Source of the DNA: Chloroflexota bacterium
Lineage (GTDB): Bacteria; Chloroflexota; Limnocylindria; Limnocylindrales; CSP1-4
NCBI GenBank assembly: GCA_030447745.1
Contig: JAUJOH010000011.1
Coordinates: 49,719 to 92,298 of the forward strand
Reading direction: 5' to 3'
Length of the DNA stretch: 42,580 bases
Below are positions 32,011-38,722 of the stretch, piece by piece; position 1 is the stretch's first letter; each line of letters opens with the position of its first letter. A program made the translations under genes and the position numbers. The notes under the pieces were generated by a model. That model saw only the letters and a program-made list of their open reading frames with translations, did not search any database and had not been told where the DNA came from.

Positions 32011-32026
32011 ATGTGCCACCCGTCAA
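31998..32026 (-). promoter_or_regulatory. Promoter of the wall-sugar salvage operon
   Basis: On the minus strand TTGACG (32026-32021), exactly 17 nt, then TAGACC (32003-31998). The start would fall near 31991, giving a leader of about 32 nt with the GGAGG site of the GntR gene. The -10 is inside the dre-like palindrome. Confidence 0.55.
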
Positions 32027-32040
32027 GCCCTCCCCGGCGG

Positions 32041-32046
32041 TACGCT
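32041..32046 (+). promoter_or_regulatory. Possible -10 for the 32092 membrane-protein gene
   Basis: TACGCT about 45 nt before the GTG at 32092, divergent from the GntR promoter. Same hexamer as before the ferredoxin gene. No clear -35. Confidence 0.3.
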
Positions 32047-32091
32047 CCAATGACTCCTTCCGCCGTATTCGCACTCACCCGGGAGGCCGCC

Positions 32092-32547
32092 GTGTACACG
32101 TGGCTCGTGTTCATTCAGTTGCTGGGGCTGGTGCTGTTCGCGATCTCCGACGGCGCGTCGGCGTCGTCCGCGCTCCGGCTCCGCGGCGAGCGGGACCCGC
32201 CGGTCGTGGCCTCGCATCTGGCGGCCTCGAAGGCGGCCACCGGGCCGATGTACATCGGCCTGCTGCTGTTGGTGCTCGGCGGTCTCGCGGCGGCCGGGTC
32301 GGGTGGGCTGCTGCTCGCGCCGTGGGTGATCGCCTCCTACGTCGTGCTGCTCATGGTCGTCGCCACGATGTACGGCGTCGCGTCGCCGTACTACGGCCGG
32401 CTGCGTGAGCTGGTCGGCGACGGGACCCGTGTGGACCAGGCACAGCTCGACGCCGCGCTCGCCTCCCGGCGGCCGGAAGTGCTGGCGTCGGTCGGTGCGA
32501 TCGGTCTGCTGGTGCTCGTCTTCCTCATGGTGGTCAAGCCGGGCTGA
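32092..32547 (+). CDS. Small integral membrane protein, unknown
   Basis: 151-aa protein with four hydrophobic segments: LVFIQLLGLVLFAI, MYIGLLLLVLGGLAA, WVIASYVVLLMVVATM and a C-terminal VGAIGLLVLVFLMVV. The topology recalls DUF2269-type membrane proteins, a weak match. Start GTG 32092 is chosen for the GGGAGG site 5 nt upstream and a membrane helix directly after it; ATG 32050 would add 14 residues. Divergent from the wall-sugar operon. Function unknown. Confidence 0.65.
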   Translation: MYTWLVFIQLLGLVLFAISDGASASSALRLRGERDPPVVASHLAASKAATGPMYIGLLLLVLGGLAAAGSGGLLLAPWVIASYVVLLMVVATMYGVASPYYGRLRELVGDGTRVDQAQLDAALASRRPEVLASVGAIGLLVLVFLMVVKPG

Positions 32548-32585
32548 ACGCCGAGAACCGGCCGGCCGCCGAAGGCGTACCTGTC

Positions 32586-32613
32586 CCTGTCGGACAACCG
32601 GGCTTCCGACAGG
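32586..32613 (+). promoter_or_regulatory. Inverted repeat overlapping the ribosome site of the lipoprotein gene
   Basis: CCTGTCGGA (32586-32594) and TCCGACAGG (32605-32613) are perfect 9-bp arms with a 10-nt loop. The right arm ends inside the AGGAG ribosome site (32611-32615) of the gene at 32622. It could be an operator or an RNA hairpin that limits translation. Confidence 0.5.
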
Positions 32614-32621
32614 AGAAACGG

Positions 32622-33182
32622 ATGCGCAACCTCCGACCAACCATCGCGATCGCTGCGCTGCTCGTCGCTGCGTGCGGCGGCGGTGCCAGTCCTTCTCCCA
32701 GCTCAGCGGTCACGCAGCCGGCCAGCTTCGCGGCGTCATCGGCGTCCTCGCCAGCCAGCCAGGAGCCGACCGCGTCCGTGCAAGCCGGCGCATCGACGGC
32801 GGCGAGCGCCTCCGCGGAGGCGAGCGGCTCCGGTGAGGCGACCGTGATGGTGGCCGACTCGGGCCTCGGCGAGATCCTCGTCGACGCACAGGGCCGCACG
32901 CTCTATCTCTTCACTCCGGACGAGGCGGGGGAGCCGACCTGCTACGACGCCTGTGCCGCCACCTGGCCACCGCTGCTGGCGGACGGCGAGATCACGGTGG
33001 GCGAGGGGCTCGACGACGCCGACTTCTCCACCGCGGCCCGGACGGACGGCGGCGAGCAGGTCCGGATCGGCAACTGGCCGCTCTATCTCTTTGCCAACGA
33101 CGCCGCGCCCGGAGACACGAACGGCCAGGGAGTCAACGACGTGTGGCTCGTCGTCGGGCCGGACGGCGAGCCGATCCGCTAG
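32622..33182 (+). CDS. COG4315-type secreted repeat lipoprotein
   Basis: 186-aa lipoprotein of unknown role. Signal MRNLRPTIAIAALLVAACGG with lipobox VAAC (C18), a Ser/Ala/Pro linker of about 55 residues, then the paired repeats of the COG4315/Lipoprotein_15 family: GRTLYLFTPDEAGEPTCYDA, CAATWPPLLADGE, and the second repeat NWPLYLFANDAAPGDTNGQG ending VNDVWLVVGPDG. AGGAG lies 7 nt before the ATG, partly held in an inverted repeat. A hairpin follows the stop. Confidence 0.85.
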   Translation: MRNLRPTIAIAALLVAACGGGASPSPSSAVTQPASFAASSASSPASQEPTASVQAGASTAASASAEASGSGEATVMVADSGLGEILVDAQGRTLYLFTPDEAGEPTCYDACAATWPPLLADGEITVGEGLDDADFSTAARTDGGEQVRIGNWPLYLFANDAAPGDTNGQGVNDVWLVVGPDGEPIR

Positions 33183-33192
33183 CGTCGCACGC

Positions 33193-33227
33193 TCGCCGGG
33201 CCGGCTGGAGGAGGCGGGGCCCGGCGA
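33193..33227 (+). terminator. Hairpin terminator after the lipoprotein gene
   Basis: Perfect 10-bp stem (33193-33202 with 33218-33227) and a 15-nt loop, 10 nt after the stop. No U tract. Confidence 0.5.
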
Positions 33228-33271
33228 ACCGCCCCACCACGCGGCGCCCGCAGCCGTCATGGTGGCGTCGG

Positions 33272-33277
33272 TAGACT
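33272..33277 (+). promoter_or_regulatory. -10 element of leaderless FAH-family gene
   Basis: TAGACT ends 7 nt before the ATG at 33285, the same hexamer and spacing as before 4612. No ribosome site is present. No -35 match. Confidence 0.5.
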
Positions 33278-33284
33278 CGCGAAG

Positions 33285-34292
33285 ATGCGCATCGCCCACG
33301 TTCGCGGGCGCCACGCTCCGGCCGGCGCGCCGTGGCGCCTCGCCGCCGCGCTCGGCGACGCGTGGCTCGACCTCGAGACGGCCCGCCGGCGCGCCGCGGC
33401 GGCCGATGCCAACCGCCGCCACGACTCCGTGCTCTTCCGCCGGCCGATCACCACGCTCGACGACCATCTGGCGCGCGGACTGCGGATCGAGGTCCTCGCC
33501 GAGGTCGTGGACGCGTTTGTGGGTCCGCGCGACGAAGACGACGAGGCGCTGCTCGACCCGGGCGACCTCGCCTTCGGTCCGCCGATCCTTCGGCCGCCGT
33601 CGCTGCGCGACTTCTACGCCTTCGAGCAGCACGTCGCGACGATGTGGCGCCGGCGGGACCAGGAGGTGCCCGAGGCGTGGTACCGCCTGCCGATCTTCTA
33701 CTTCTCGAACGTCTCGGAGCTGCGCGGGCCGGGCGAGCCAGTCTGGGCGCCGCGCGGGTCCGGCGAGCTCGACTTCGAGCTGGAGGTCTGCGCCCTCGTT
33801 GACACGCCAGCTGTGGACCTCCCGGCGAATCGTGCCGAGGAGGCGATCGGCGGCTACACGATCCTCAACGACTGGTCGGCGCGCGATCTACAGCGGGACG
33901 AGTCGACGGTCCGCCTGGGCCCCGCCAAGGGCAAGGACTTCGCGTCGTCCATCGGGCCCTGGCTCGTCACGCCGGACGAGCTCGCGGACGCGCGTCGGGG
34001 CGCCGGGTACGACCTCACGATGACGGCCCGCGTCGGAGACGTGGAGGTCAGCCGCGGCCGGTGGTCCGACGCGCGGTTCTCGTTCGGGCAGATGCTCGAA
34101 CGGGCGTCGGCGGACGTCCGGCTCCGGCCGGGCGACCTCCTCGGCTCGGGGACGGTCGGGACCGGCTGTCTGCTCGAGGTCCGCGAAGAGACGCTGGGCC
34201 GGTGGCTCGAGCCCGGCGACGAGGTCGCCCTCGCGATCGATCGGCTCGGCGAGCTCGTCGCGCCGGTGGTGGACCGCCCGGCGCGCCGCTGA
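33285..34292 (+). CDS. Fumarylacetoacetate hydrolase family enzyme
   Basis: Likely fumarylacetoacetase, the last step of the homogentisate pathway (to fumarate and acetoacetate). 335 aa. FAH-fold features: LRDFYAFEQHV, the metal-binding acidic motif ELDFELEVCALV, IGGYTILNDWSARDLQ, KGKDFASSIGPWLVT, and LGSGTVGTGCLLEV. Linkage to the homogentisate dioxygenase gene 108 nt downstream supports this substrate over other FAH-family hydrolases, but family members vary. No maleylacetoacetate isomerase is seen in the window. Confidence 0.85.
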   Translation: MRIAHVRGRHAPAGAPWRLAAALGDAWLDLETARRRAAAADANRRHDSVLFRRPITTLDDHLARGLRIEVLAEVVDAFVGPRDEDDEALLDPGDLAFGPPILRPPSLRDFYAFEQHVATMWRRRDQEVPEAWYRLPIFYFSNVSELRGPGEPVWAPRGSGELDFELEVCALVDTPAVDLPANRAEEAIGGYTILNDWSARDLQRDESTVRLGPAKGKDFASSIGPWLVTPDELADARRGAGYDLTMTARVGDVEVSRGRWSDARFSFGQMLERASADVRLRPGDLLGSGTVGTGCLLEVREETLGRWLEPGDEVALAIDRLGELVAPVVDRPARR

Positions 34293-34362
34293 CAGATCGG
34301 GAGCCGGCGAAGTGAGCGACAGATCCGGCTGCCACTCGGGCTTCGATTCGGCCCCGGAGCCC

Positions 34363-34368
34363 TAGACT
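34363..34368 (+). promoter_or_regulatory. Probable -10 element of hmgA
   Basis: TAGACT 31 nt before the hmgA ATG, giving a leader of about 25 nt that includes GGAGGAGGAG. hmgA thus appears to have its own promoter although FAH lies just upstream. Confidence 0.45.
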
Positions 34369-34399
34369 GGCGGGCAGCCGGAGGAGGAGTCGAGGCACG

Positions 34400-35623
34400 A
34401 TGTTCTACCTGTCGCTGGGCAACGTCCCGCACAAGCGCCACACCCAGCACCGCGCTCCCGACGGCTCGCTCTACGCCGAGGAGCTGTTCGGGGTCGAGGG
34501 CTTCCACGGCCGGAGCTCGCTCCTGTACCACCTCGTCCCGCCGACCCGGACGCACAAGGTCGAGCCGGTGCAGCGGATCAAGCTCGACGAGGCGGACGAT
34601 GACGCGCATCACCACCGCCTCATCAACACGAAGCAGCTGGAGCCGGCGGGTGACGCGGTGGATGGCCGGGTGCCGCTCTTCTTCAACAACGACGTCGTGA
34701 TGGGCGTGGCGCGTCCGGCACAGCCGATGCCCGAGGGCACCTTCTACCGGAACGGCCAGGCCGACGAGATGCTCTTCGTCCACGAGGGCAGCGGGACGTG
34801 GGAGACGGTGTTCGGGCGGTTCCGCTACGGGCCCGGCGACTACCTCGTGATCCCGATCGGGACCACCTGGCGGCTCGACCCCGATCCCGGCAGCTCGCAT
34901 CGAATCCTGTGGCTCGAGGCGCCGAGCGAGCTCGAGCCGCCGAAGCGGTATCGGAACGAGTACGGGCAGCTGCTCGAGCACAGCCCGTACAGCCAGCGCG
35001 ACATCCGAACCCCGGAGTGGGCCGAGCCGCGGACGGACGAGGGCGAGTTCGTCGTCCACGTCAAGGTGCGCGATCGGATCACCGCCTACCACTACCGCCA
35101 CCATCCGTTCGGGCTGGTCGGCTGGGACGGCTACCTGTGGCCGTACATCTTCAACATCGGCGACTTCGAGCCGATCACCGGCCGGGTCCATCAGCCCCCG
35201 CCCGTCCACCAGACCTTCCAGGCCCGCAACTTCGTGGTGTGCTCGTTCGTGCCCCGCAAGTTCGACTACCACCCGCTGGCGATCCCGGCGCCCTACAACC
35301 ACTCGAACATCAACAGCGACGAGGTCATCTACTACGTGGCCGGCAACTTCATGAGCCGGCGCGGCGTGGACATCAGCTCGTTCACGCTCCACCCGGCCGG
35401 CATCCCGCACGGTCCGCACCCCGGAACCGCCGAGGCGTCGATCGGCAAGGAGGCGACGGAGGAGCTGGCCGTGATGGTCGACACGTTCCATCCGCTGCGC
35501 CTCACGAAGCAGGCGGCCGGGATGGAGGACGAACGCTACCCCTACAGCTGGCTGCCGCCGGACGACGGCGCGTCCGAGGCGGCCGAGCTCGCAGGGCGCG
35601 GCCCGGAGGCGTTCCCCGACTGA
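34400..35623 (+). CDS. hmgA: Homogentisate 1,2-dioxygenase
   Basis: Opens the ring of homogentisate to maleylacetoacetate. 407 aa of the bacterial HmgA type: N-terminal FYLSLGNVPHKRHTQH, central GRFRYGPGDYLVIP cupin strand, then NFVVCSFVPRKFDYHPLA and the iron region YNHSNINSDEVIYYVAGNF with H301 and E308, and LHPAGIPHGPHPG with H337; these three are the candidate iron ligands. Normal length for this subgroup. GGAGGAGGAG lies about 10 nt before the ATG. Confidence 0.92.
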   Translation: MFYLSLGNVPHKRHTQHRAPDGSLYAEELFGVEGFHGRSSLLYHLVPPTRTHKVEPVQRIKLDEADDDAHHHRLINTKQLEPAGDAVDGRVPLFFNNDVVMGVARPAQPMPEGTFYRNGQADEMLFVHEGSGTWETVFGRFRYGPGDYLVIPIGTTWRLDPDPGSSHRILWLEAPSELEPPKRYRNEYGQLLEHSPYSQRDIRTPEWAEPRTDEGEFVVHVKVRDRITAYHYRHHPFGLVGWDGYLWPYIFNIGDFEPITGRVHQPPPVHQTFQARNFVVCSFVPRKFDYHPLAIPAPYNHSNINSDEVIYYVAGNFMSRRGVDISSFTLHPAGIPHGPHPGTAEASIGKEATEELAVMVDTFHPLRLTKQAAGMEDERYPYSWLPPDDGASEAAELAGRGPEAFPD

Positions 35624-35647
35624 CCGCGGCCGGCCGTCGACCGCGGT
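35623..35647 (+). terminator. Possible terminator hairpin after hmgA
   Basis: ACCGCGG (35623-35629) and CCGCGGT (35641-35647) form a 7-bp stem with an 11-nt loop starting at the stop codon. No U tract. Confidence 0.3.
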
Positions 35648-35670
35648 GAACCGGCCCGGGCGCGATCGTG

Positions 35671-35677
35671 TACCAAT
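35671..35677 (+). promoter_or_regulatory. -10-like TACCAAT before the 35684 gene
   Basis: Seven-base A/T-rich element in GC-rich surroundings, 6 nt before the GTG at 35684; consistent with a leaderless start but an imperfect hexamer. Confidence 0.3.
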
Positions 35678-35683
35678 GTCCGG

Positions 35684-36370
35684 GTGCGAGACCGCGGCGA
35701 TGCACCGGAGCCGACGATGAAGCAGCGGATCGGCGATCGTCTGCCGCGACCCGGCAGCAGGCTCGCCGGGATCCGGGTCGACCATGGCCTCCTGGCCGGC
35801 GGCTGCGCATTGATCGTCGCCGGCTCGTTCCTGCCGTGGATCCGCGGCGCGACGCGCCTCAACGGCAACCTGAGCTGGACCGGCTTCGACGACACGGGCG
35901 AGGGCGCAATGCTGCTGGGCGGCGTCGTGTTCCTTGCCGTCTGGATGAGGTGGCGACGGAACTGGGAGGAGCTGGGATCGCGCGCTCGGTTCGCGCCGCT
36001 CGTGATCGCCATCGCGTCTGCGCTCCTGTGGGTGATCGCCCTCCGGAAGGCGCTCTACCTCAGCTGGTTCGAGCTCGCAGTGGGTGCCCGGCCGCAGGTC
36101 GGCCTGCTGGTGGCCGGTCTCGGCGTGATCGTCGTGCTGGGGGCCGCCGTCCTCGTGGCCAAGGACCGCGAGGGCGTCACGGGCGACCTCGCGGACCGCG
36201 AAGCCCAGACAGGTCGAAGCGGCGCCGGAGGAGACGGCGCCGCTTCGGGTGGGTTTCGGCGGGGAGGAGGAGAGCTGCCGAGCCCTGCCGGATATTCCGT
36301 TGTGGGTCGCGTCGATCGGCTCAGCGGCCGGGCCGGCGGCGAAGGCGACGACGGTCCCGCTGGAGGCTGA
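35684..36370 (+). CDS. Membrane protein, unknown
   Basis: 228-aa product with about four hydrophobic segments: LLAGGCALIVAGSFLPW, AMLLGGVVFLAVWM, FAPLVIAIASALLWVIAL and VGLLVAGLGVIVVLGAAVLV. FLPWIRG after the first helix recalls small prokaryotic membrane proteins with a conserved P-W turn. The last 65 residues are Gly/Arg-rich and probably disordered. GTG at 35684 is chosen for the -10-like element just upstream; ATG 35717 is an alternative. Its tail is convergent with, and overlaps, a small minus-strand ORF (36321-36434). Confidence 0.6.
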   Translation: MRDRGDAPEPTMKQRIGDRLPRPGSRLAGIRVDHGLLAGGCALIVAGSFLPWIRGATRLNGNLSWTGFDDTGEGAMLLGGVVFLAVWMRWRRNWEELGSRARFAPLVIAIASALLWVIALRKALYLSWFELAVGARPQVGLLVAGLGVIVVLGAAVLVAKDREGVTGDLADREAQTGRSGAGGDGAASGGFRRGGGELPSPAGYSVVGRVDRLSGRAGGEGDDGPAGG

Positions 36371-36434
36371 GCGCGGCCACGTTGATCGTCACGAGCGTCG
36401 CGATCGCGACCACGAGCGTCGTGAGCGGATCCAT
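36321..36434 (-). CDS. Single-span membrane microprotein (37 aa, basic tail)
   Basis: ATG at 36434 with AGAGG 8-10 nt upstream. The product MDPLTTLVVAIATLVTINVA continues with ALSL and a strongly basic tail (QRDRRRLRRRPGR), a clear one-helix protein with an inside-positive C-terminus. It overlaps the last 50 nt of the convergent 35684 gene. No family is recognised; it lacks the AGRRW tail of the other two microproteins. Real translation is plausible, not proven. The 224 nt between it and the aldolase gene hold no other gene that I can see. Confidence 0.4.
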   Translation of the reverse strand: MDPLTTLVVAIATLVTINVAALSLQRDRRRLRRRPGR

Positions 36435-36658
36435 CGTGCTGGCCTCTGGTGCCGGATGGCTGGGTTCCCGTCGCTTGTTGCGGCTACTGTGCGCCCTCGG
36501 CGGGTGGCCCGGCACTGACCGGGATCGACACGGCGCTCGGCGTTTTGTCATGCCGTCGACTACGTCATCCGGCCGACCGGATCGAGGCGCCCAACCGATC
36601 CGGCGGCCGCCGCGCCACCCGCTCCACGCGTCCGCGCCCGACGGGGGATGATGCCGTG

Positions 36659-37453
36659 ATGACGACACCCGATCGGACCCTGCGCCGCCGCGCGCTCTCT
36701 GGTGAGACGCTCCTCGGTGCGTTCGTCGGGCTCGGATCGCCGCCGGCGGCGGAGCTCGTCGGCCGGGCGGCATTCGACTGGGCGATCGTCGACCTGGAGC
36801 ACGGGTTCGGGACGGAGGCGGACCTCGTCGCGCAGCTCCACGCGCTCGAGGCGACGGGCACGGCGGCGCTGGTGCGGCCCCAGTCCACCGAGCGCCTGCG
36901 GATCGGCCGGGCGCTCGACCTGGGAGCTGCCGGCGTGATGGTTCCGCGGCTCGAAACGCCGGACGACGTCCACGAGGCGGTCTCGTACCTGCGTTTTCCA
37001 CCGGCCGGCATCCGGGGCGTGGCCCTCCTCACGCGCGGCGGGGGGCTGGGCTCGGTCCCGCACCCCGGGGTTGCCGCGCTGAACGACGAGATCCTCGGGA
37101 TCTTCCAGGTCGAGTCCGGTCGAGCGGTCGAGAACGCTCCGACGATCGCGGCGATCGACGGCGTCGACGTGCTCTTCGTTGGTCCGGCTGACCTGTCACA
37201 CAGCCTCGGGATCCCCGGCGAGTTCTCCGCCCCGGCCTACCGCGACGCGCTGTCGACCGTCGTGGCGGCCTGCGACGCGGCCGGCAAGGCCGCCGGCATC
37301 CTGCTGTACGGGACGGCGGCCCTCGCGGACCACCTCGAGCTCGGGTTCCGCTTCGTCGGTCTCGGCTCTGACGCGGGCTGGGTGATCGACGGCGCGCGTG
37401 CCGCGATCACCGCCGCGCGAGAGACGGTGAGCGGGCGCCGAGCGACGTCCTAG
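36659..37453 (+). CDS. HpcH/HpaI family aldolase
   Basis: Class II metal-dependent aldolase splitting 2-keto-3-deoxy acids to pyruvate (or oxaloacetate) and an aldehyde. 264 aa. Signature positions: base H48 in WAIVDLEHGF, VRPQSTERLRIGRALDLGA, metal Glu in LGIFQVESGRAVEN, metal Asp in FVGPADLSHSLG, and FRFVGLGSDAGWV near the end. Start ATG 36659 after a GTG at 36656; the long upstream open frame has no family similarity. The exact substrate (HHED, KDR or other) cannot be told. Its TAG interlocks with the stop of the convergent gene (CTAG at 37450-37453). Confidence 0.88.
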   Translation: MTTPDRTLRRRALSGETLLGAFVGLGSPPAAELVGRAAFDWAIVDLEHGFGTEADLVAQLHALEATGTAALVRPQSTERLRIGRALDLGAAGVMVPRLETPDDVHEAVSYLRFPPAGIRGVALLTRGGGLGSVPHPGVAALNDEILGIFQVESGRAVENAPTIAAIDGVDVLFVGPADLSHSLGIPGEFSAPAYRDALSTVVAACDAAGKAAGILLYGTAALADHLELGFRFVGLGSDAGWVIDGARAAITAARETVSGRRATS

Positions 37454-37698
37454 CCGTGACCCTGCTCGTTCGCCCGGGTGTCGCGGCGCGCGGTCGGCTG
37501 CGGCACGGCGTCGAGCTCGGCGTGCGGCTCGATGGGGTTGCTGTCGTCGCGGACCTCGTCGCCGGCCGGGAAGCGCCCGCTCGCGGCCGCCTCCTCGGTC
37601 TCGCGCCGCGTCTCGAGCGTCTCCCCGGGGCCGGACTCGCCCCGGCCGTCGGGCCCGTCGCCGGGCTGCGGCCTCGGTCGCCAGCGTTCGCCGGTCAC
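37450..37698 (-). CDS. Small hydrophilic protein, unknown
   Basis: 82-aa product from a GTG at 37698 overlapping the stop of the preceding small gene as GTGA. It begins VTGERWRPRPQPG and continues with an acidic, helix-prone middle (ETRRETEEAAASG) and a polar tail. No membrane segment, no cysteine. Probably disordered. Coupling to the upstream gene is the main support. Function unknown. Confidence 0.4.
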   Translation of the reverse strand: MTGERWRPRPQPGDGPDGRGESGPGETLETRRETEEAAASGRFPAGDEVRDDSNPIEPHAELDAVPQPTARRDTRANEQGHG

Positions 37699-37922
37699 GG
37701 CGAGTCGTCGTCGACCAGGTCGCCGGCACCGGCTCGGGGATCGCCGGGGCCCTCGTCCGCGCCGGGCCGCAGGCGCCGTGCCTCCGGGGAGACGTCGAAC
37801 ACGTCGGCGTTCGGGCCGCCCGGCGTACCGGGCACCTGGCTGGGTTTGCCGAGGCCGGTCGCCGTCGTCTGATCCTCGATGCCGGGCGCCGATCCGACGC
37901 CGGGGGCGTTGCGGTCCGACAT
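37695..37922 (-). CDS. Small Gly/Pro/Asp-rich protein, unknown
   Basis: 75-aa product from ATG 37922 with GGGAG 7 nt upstream. It starts MSDRNAPGVGSAPGIEDQTT and has a conserved-looking block NADVFDVSPEARRLRPG before an acidic end (DLVDDDSP). Likely disordered and soluble. First of two coupled small genes divergent from the CBS gene. The 290 nt between it and 38213 hold no further gene that I can see. Confidence 0.45.
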   Translation of the reverse strand: MSDRNAPGVGSAPGIEDQTTATGLGKPSQVPGTPGGPNADVFDVSPEARRLRPGADEGPGDPRAGAGDLVDDDSP

Positions 37923-38200
37923 GGTGCGCTCCCTGCTCTGGACGGGCGTTGGCGGCACCTCGGTGCACCGCCCGGCGTGAGCGTGCGCGGGCGCGGCTTG
38001 CGGCAGGTCGAGCCGGCGATCCCGGCGTGTTGCAGGCGTCTGGCCGGCGCGGATCCCGGCGAAGCCGCCGTCCGGCCCTATTCCCGCGGCGAGGCAACGA
38101 GCGCGCACCCGCCGCGGGCGCGGTGGCGAGGTCTGGGCGAGCACGACGCAGCGCTCGACGACCGGCCGGTCGCCGTTCCGGGTCGCGGCGGCCGAACCAC

Positions 38201-38206
38201 TACAAT
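38201..38206 (+). promoter_or_regulatory. -10 element of the leaderless CBS-korAB operon
   Basis: TACAAT ends 6 nt before the GTG at 38213, so the mRNA should begin at or next to the start codon. No ribosome site. -35 not evident. Confidence 0.5.
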
Positions 38207-38212
38207 CTCGAT

Positions 38213-38722
38213 GTGACAGAACTGACCGAGCGCGGTGTGACGGAGCGCGTGCCGTCCCTGGCCGAGGAGCCGCTCAAGGTCCTTGATCGACGAGAGCCCG
38301 TCACCGTGGCGGCGGGTACGAGCCTGCGCGGCTGCATCGCAGCCATCCAGCGCACGGGCACCGGCGACTCGGTCTTCGTGACGGACGGCGACGGCAAGCT
38401 GGCGGGCGTCCTGACCGAGCGCGACATCTTCGCGCGCCTCGTGGGCGGTGACGTCGAGCCGATCGACCTCGACCACCCGGTGGAGACGCTGATGACCACG
38501 CAGCCGCACCACCTGCACCTCGAGGAGACGGTGCGCGACGCGCTCGAGCTCCTCAAAACGGGTCGCTACCGGAACATCCCGCTGCTCGACGAGACGGACC
38601 ACCTGATCGGCGTCATCCGGCCACAGGACATCCTGCGCTACCTCGCCGAGGCGTTCCCGGAGGAGCTTCTCAACCTGCCGCCCCGGCCCCACCAGCAGAT
38701 GAAGAAGCCGGAGGGCGGATGA
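38213..38722 (+). CDS. CBS-domain pair protein, first gene of the korAB operon
   Basis: 169-aa stand-alone CBS pair, a fold that usually binds adenine nucleotides or SAM. CBS 1 (about 27-82) ends GKLAGVLTERDIFARLV; CBS 2 (about 95-150) ends DHLIGVIRPQDILRYLAEAF. GTG 38213 is chosen because of the TACAAT 6 nt upstream; the preceding open frame is not conserved-looking. The stop overlaps korA (ATGA). Its coupling to the oxidoreductase suggests that it tunes the enzyme to energy charge, which is inference. Confidence 0.85.
   Translation: MTELTERGVTERVPSLAEEPLKVLDRREPVTVAAGTSLRGCIAAIQRTGTGDSVFVTDGDGKLAGVLTERDIFARLVGGDVEPIDLDHPVETLMTTQPHHLHLEETVRDALELLKTGRYRNIPLLDETDHLIGVIRPQDILRYLAEAFPEELLNLPPRPHQQMKKPEGG

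Noticed and set aside
32008..32026. Alternative -10 CATACT (minus 32013-32008) for the GntR gene
   Set aside because: It is only 7 nt from TTGACG; TAGACC at exactly 17 nt is the better partner.
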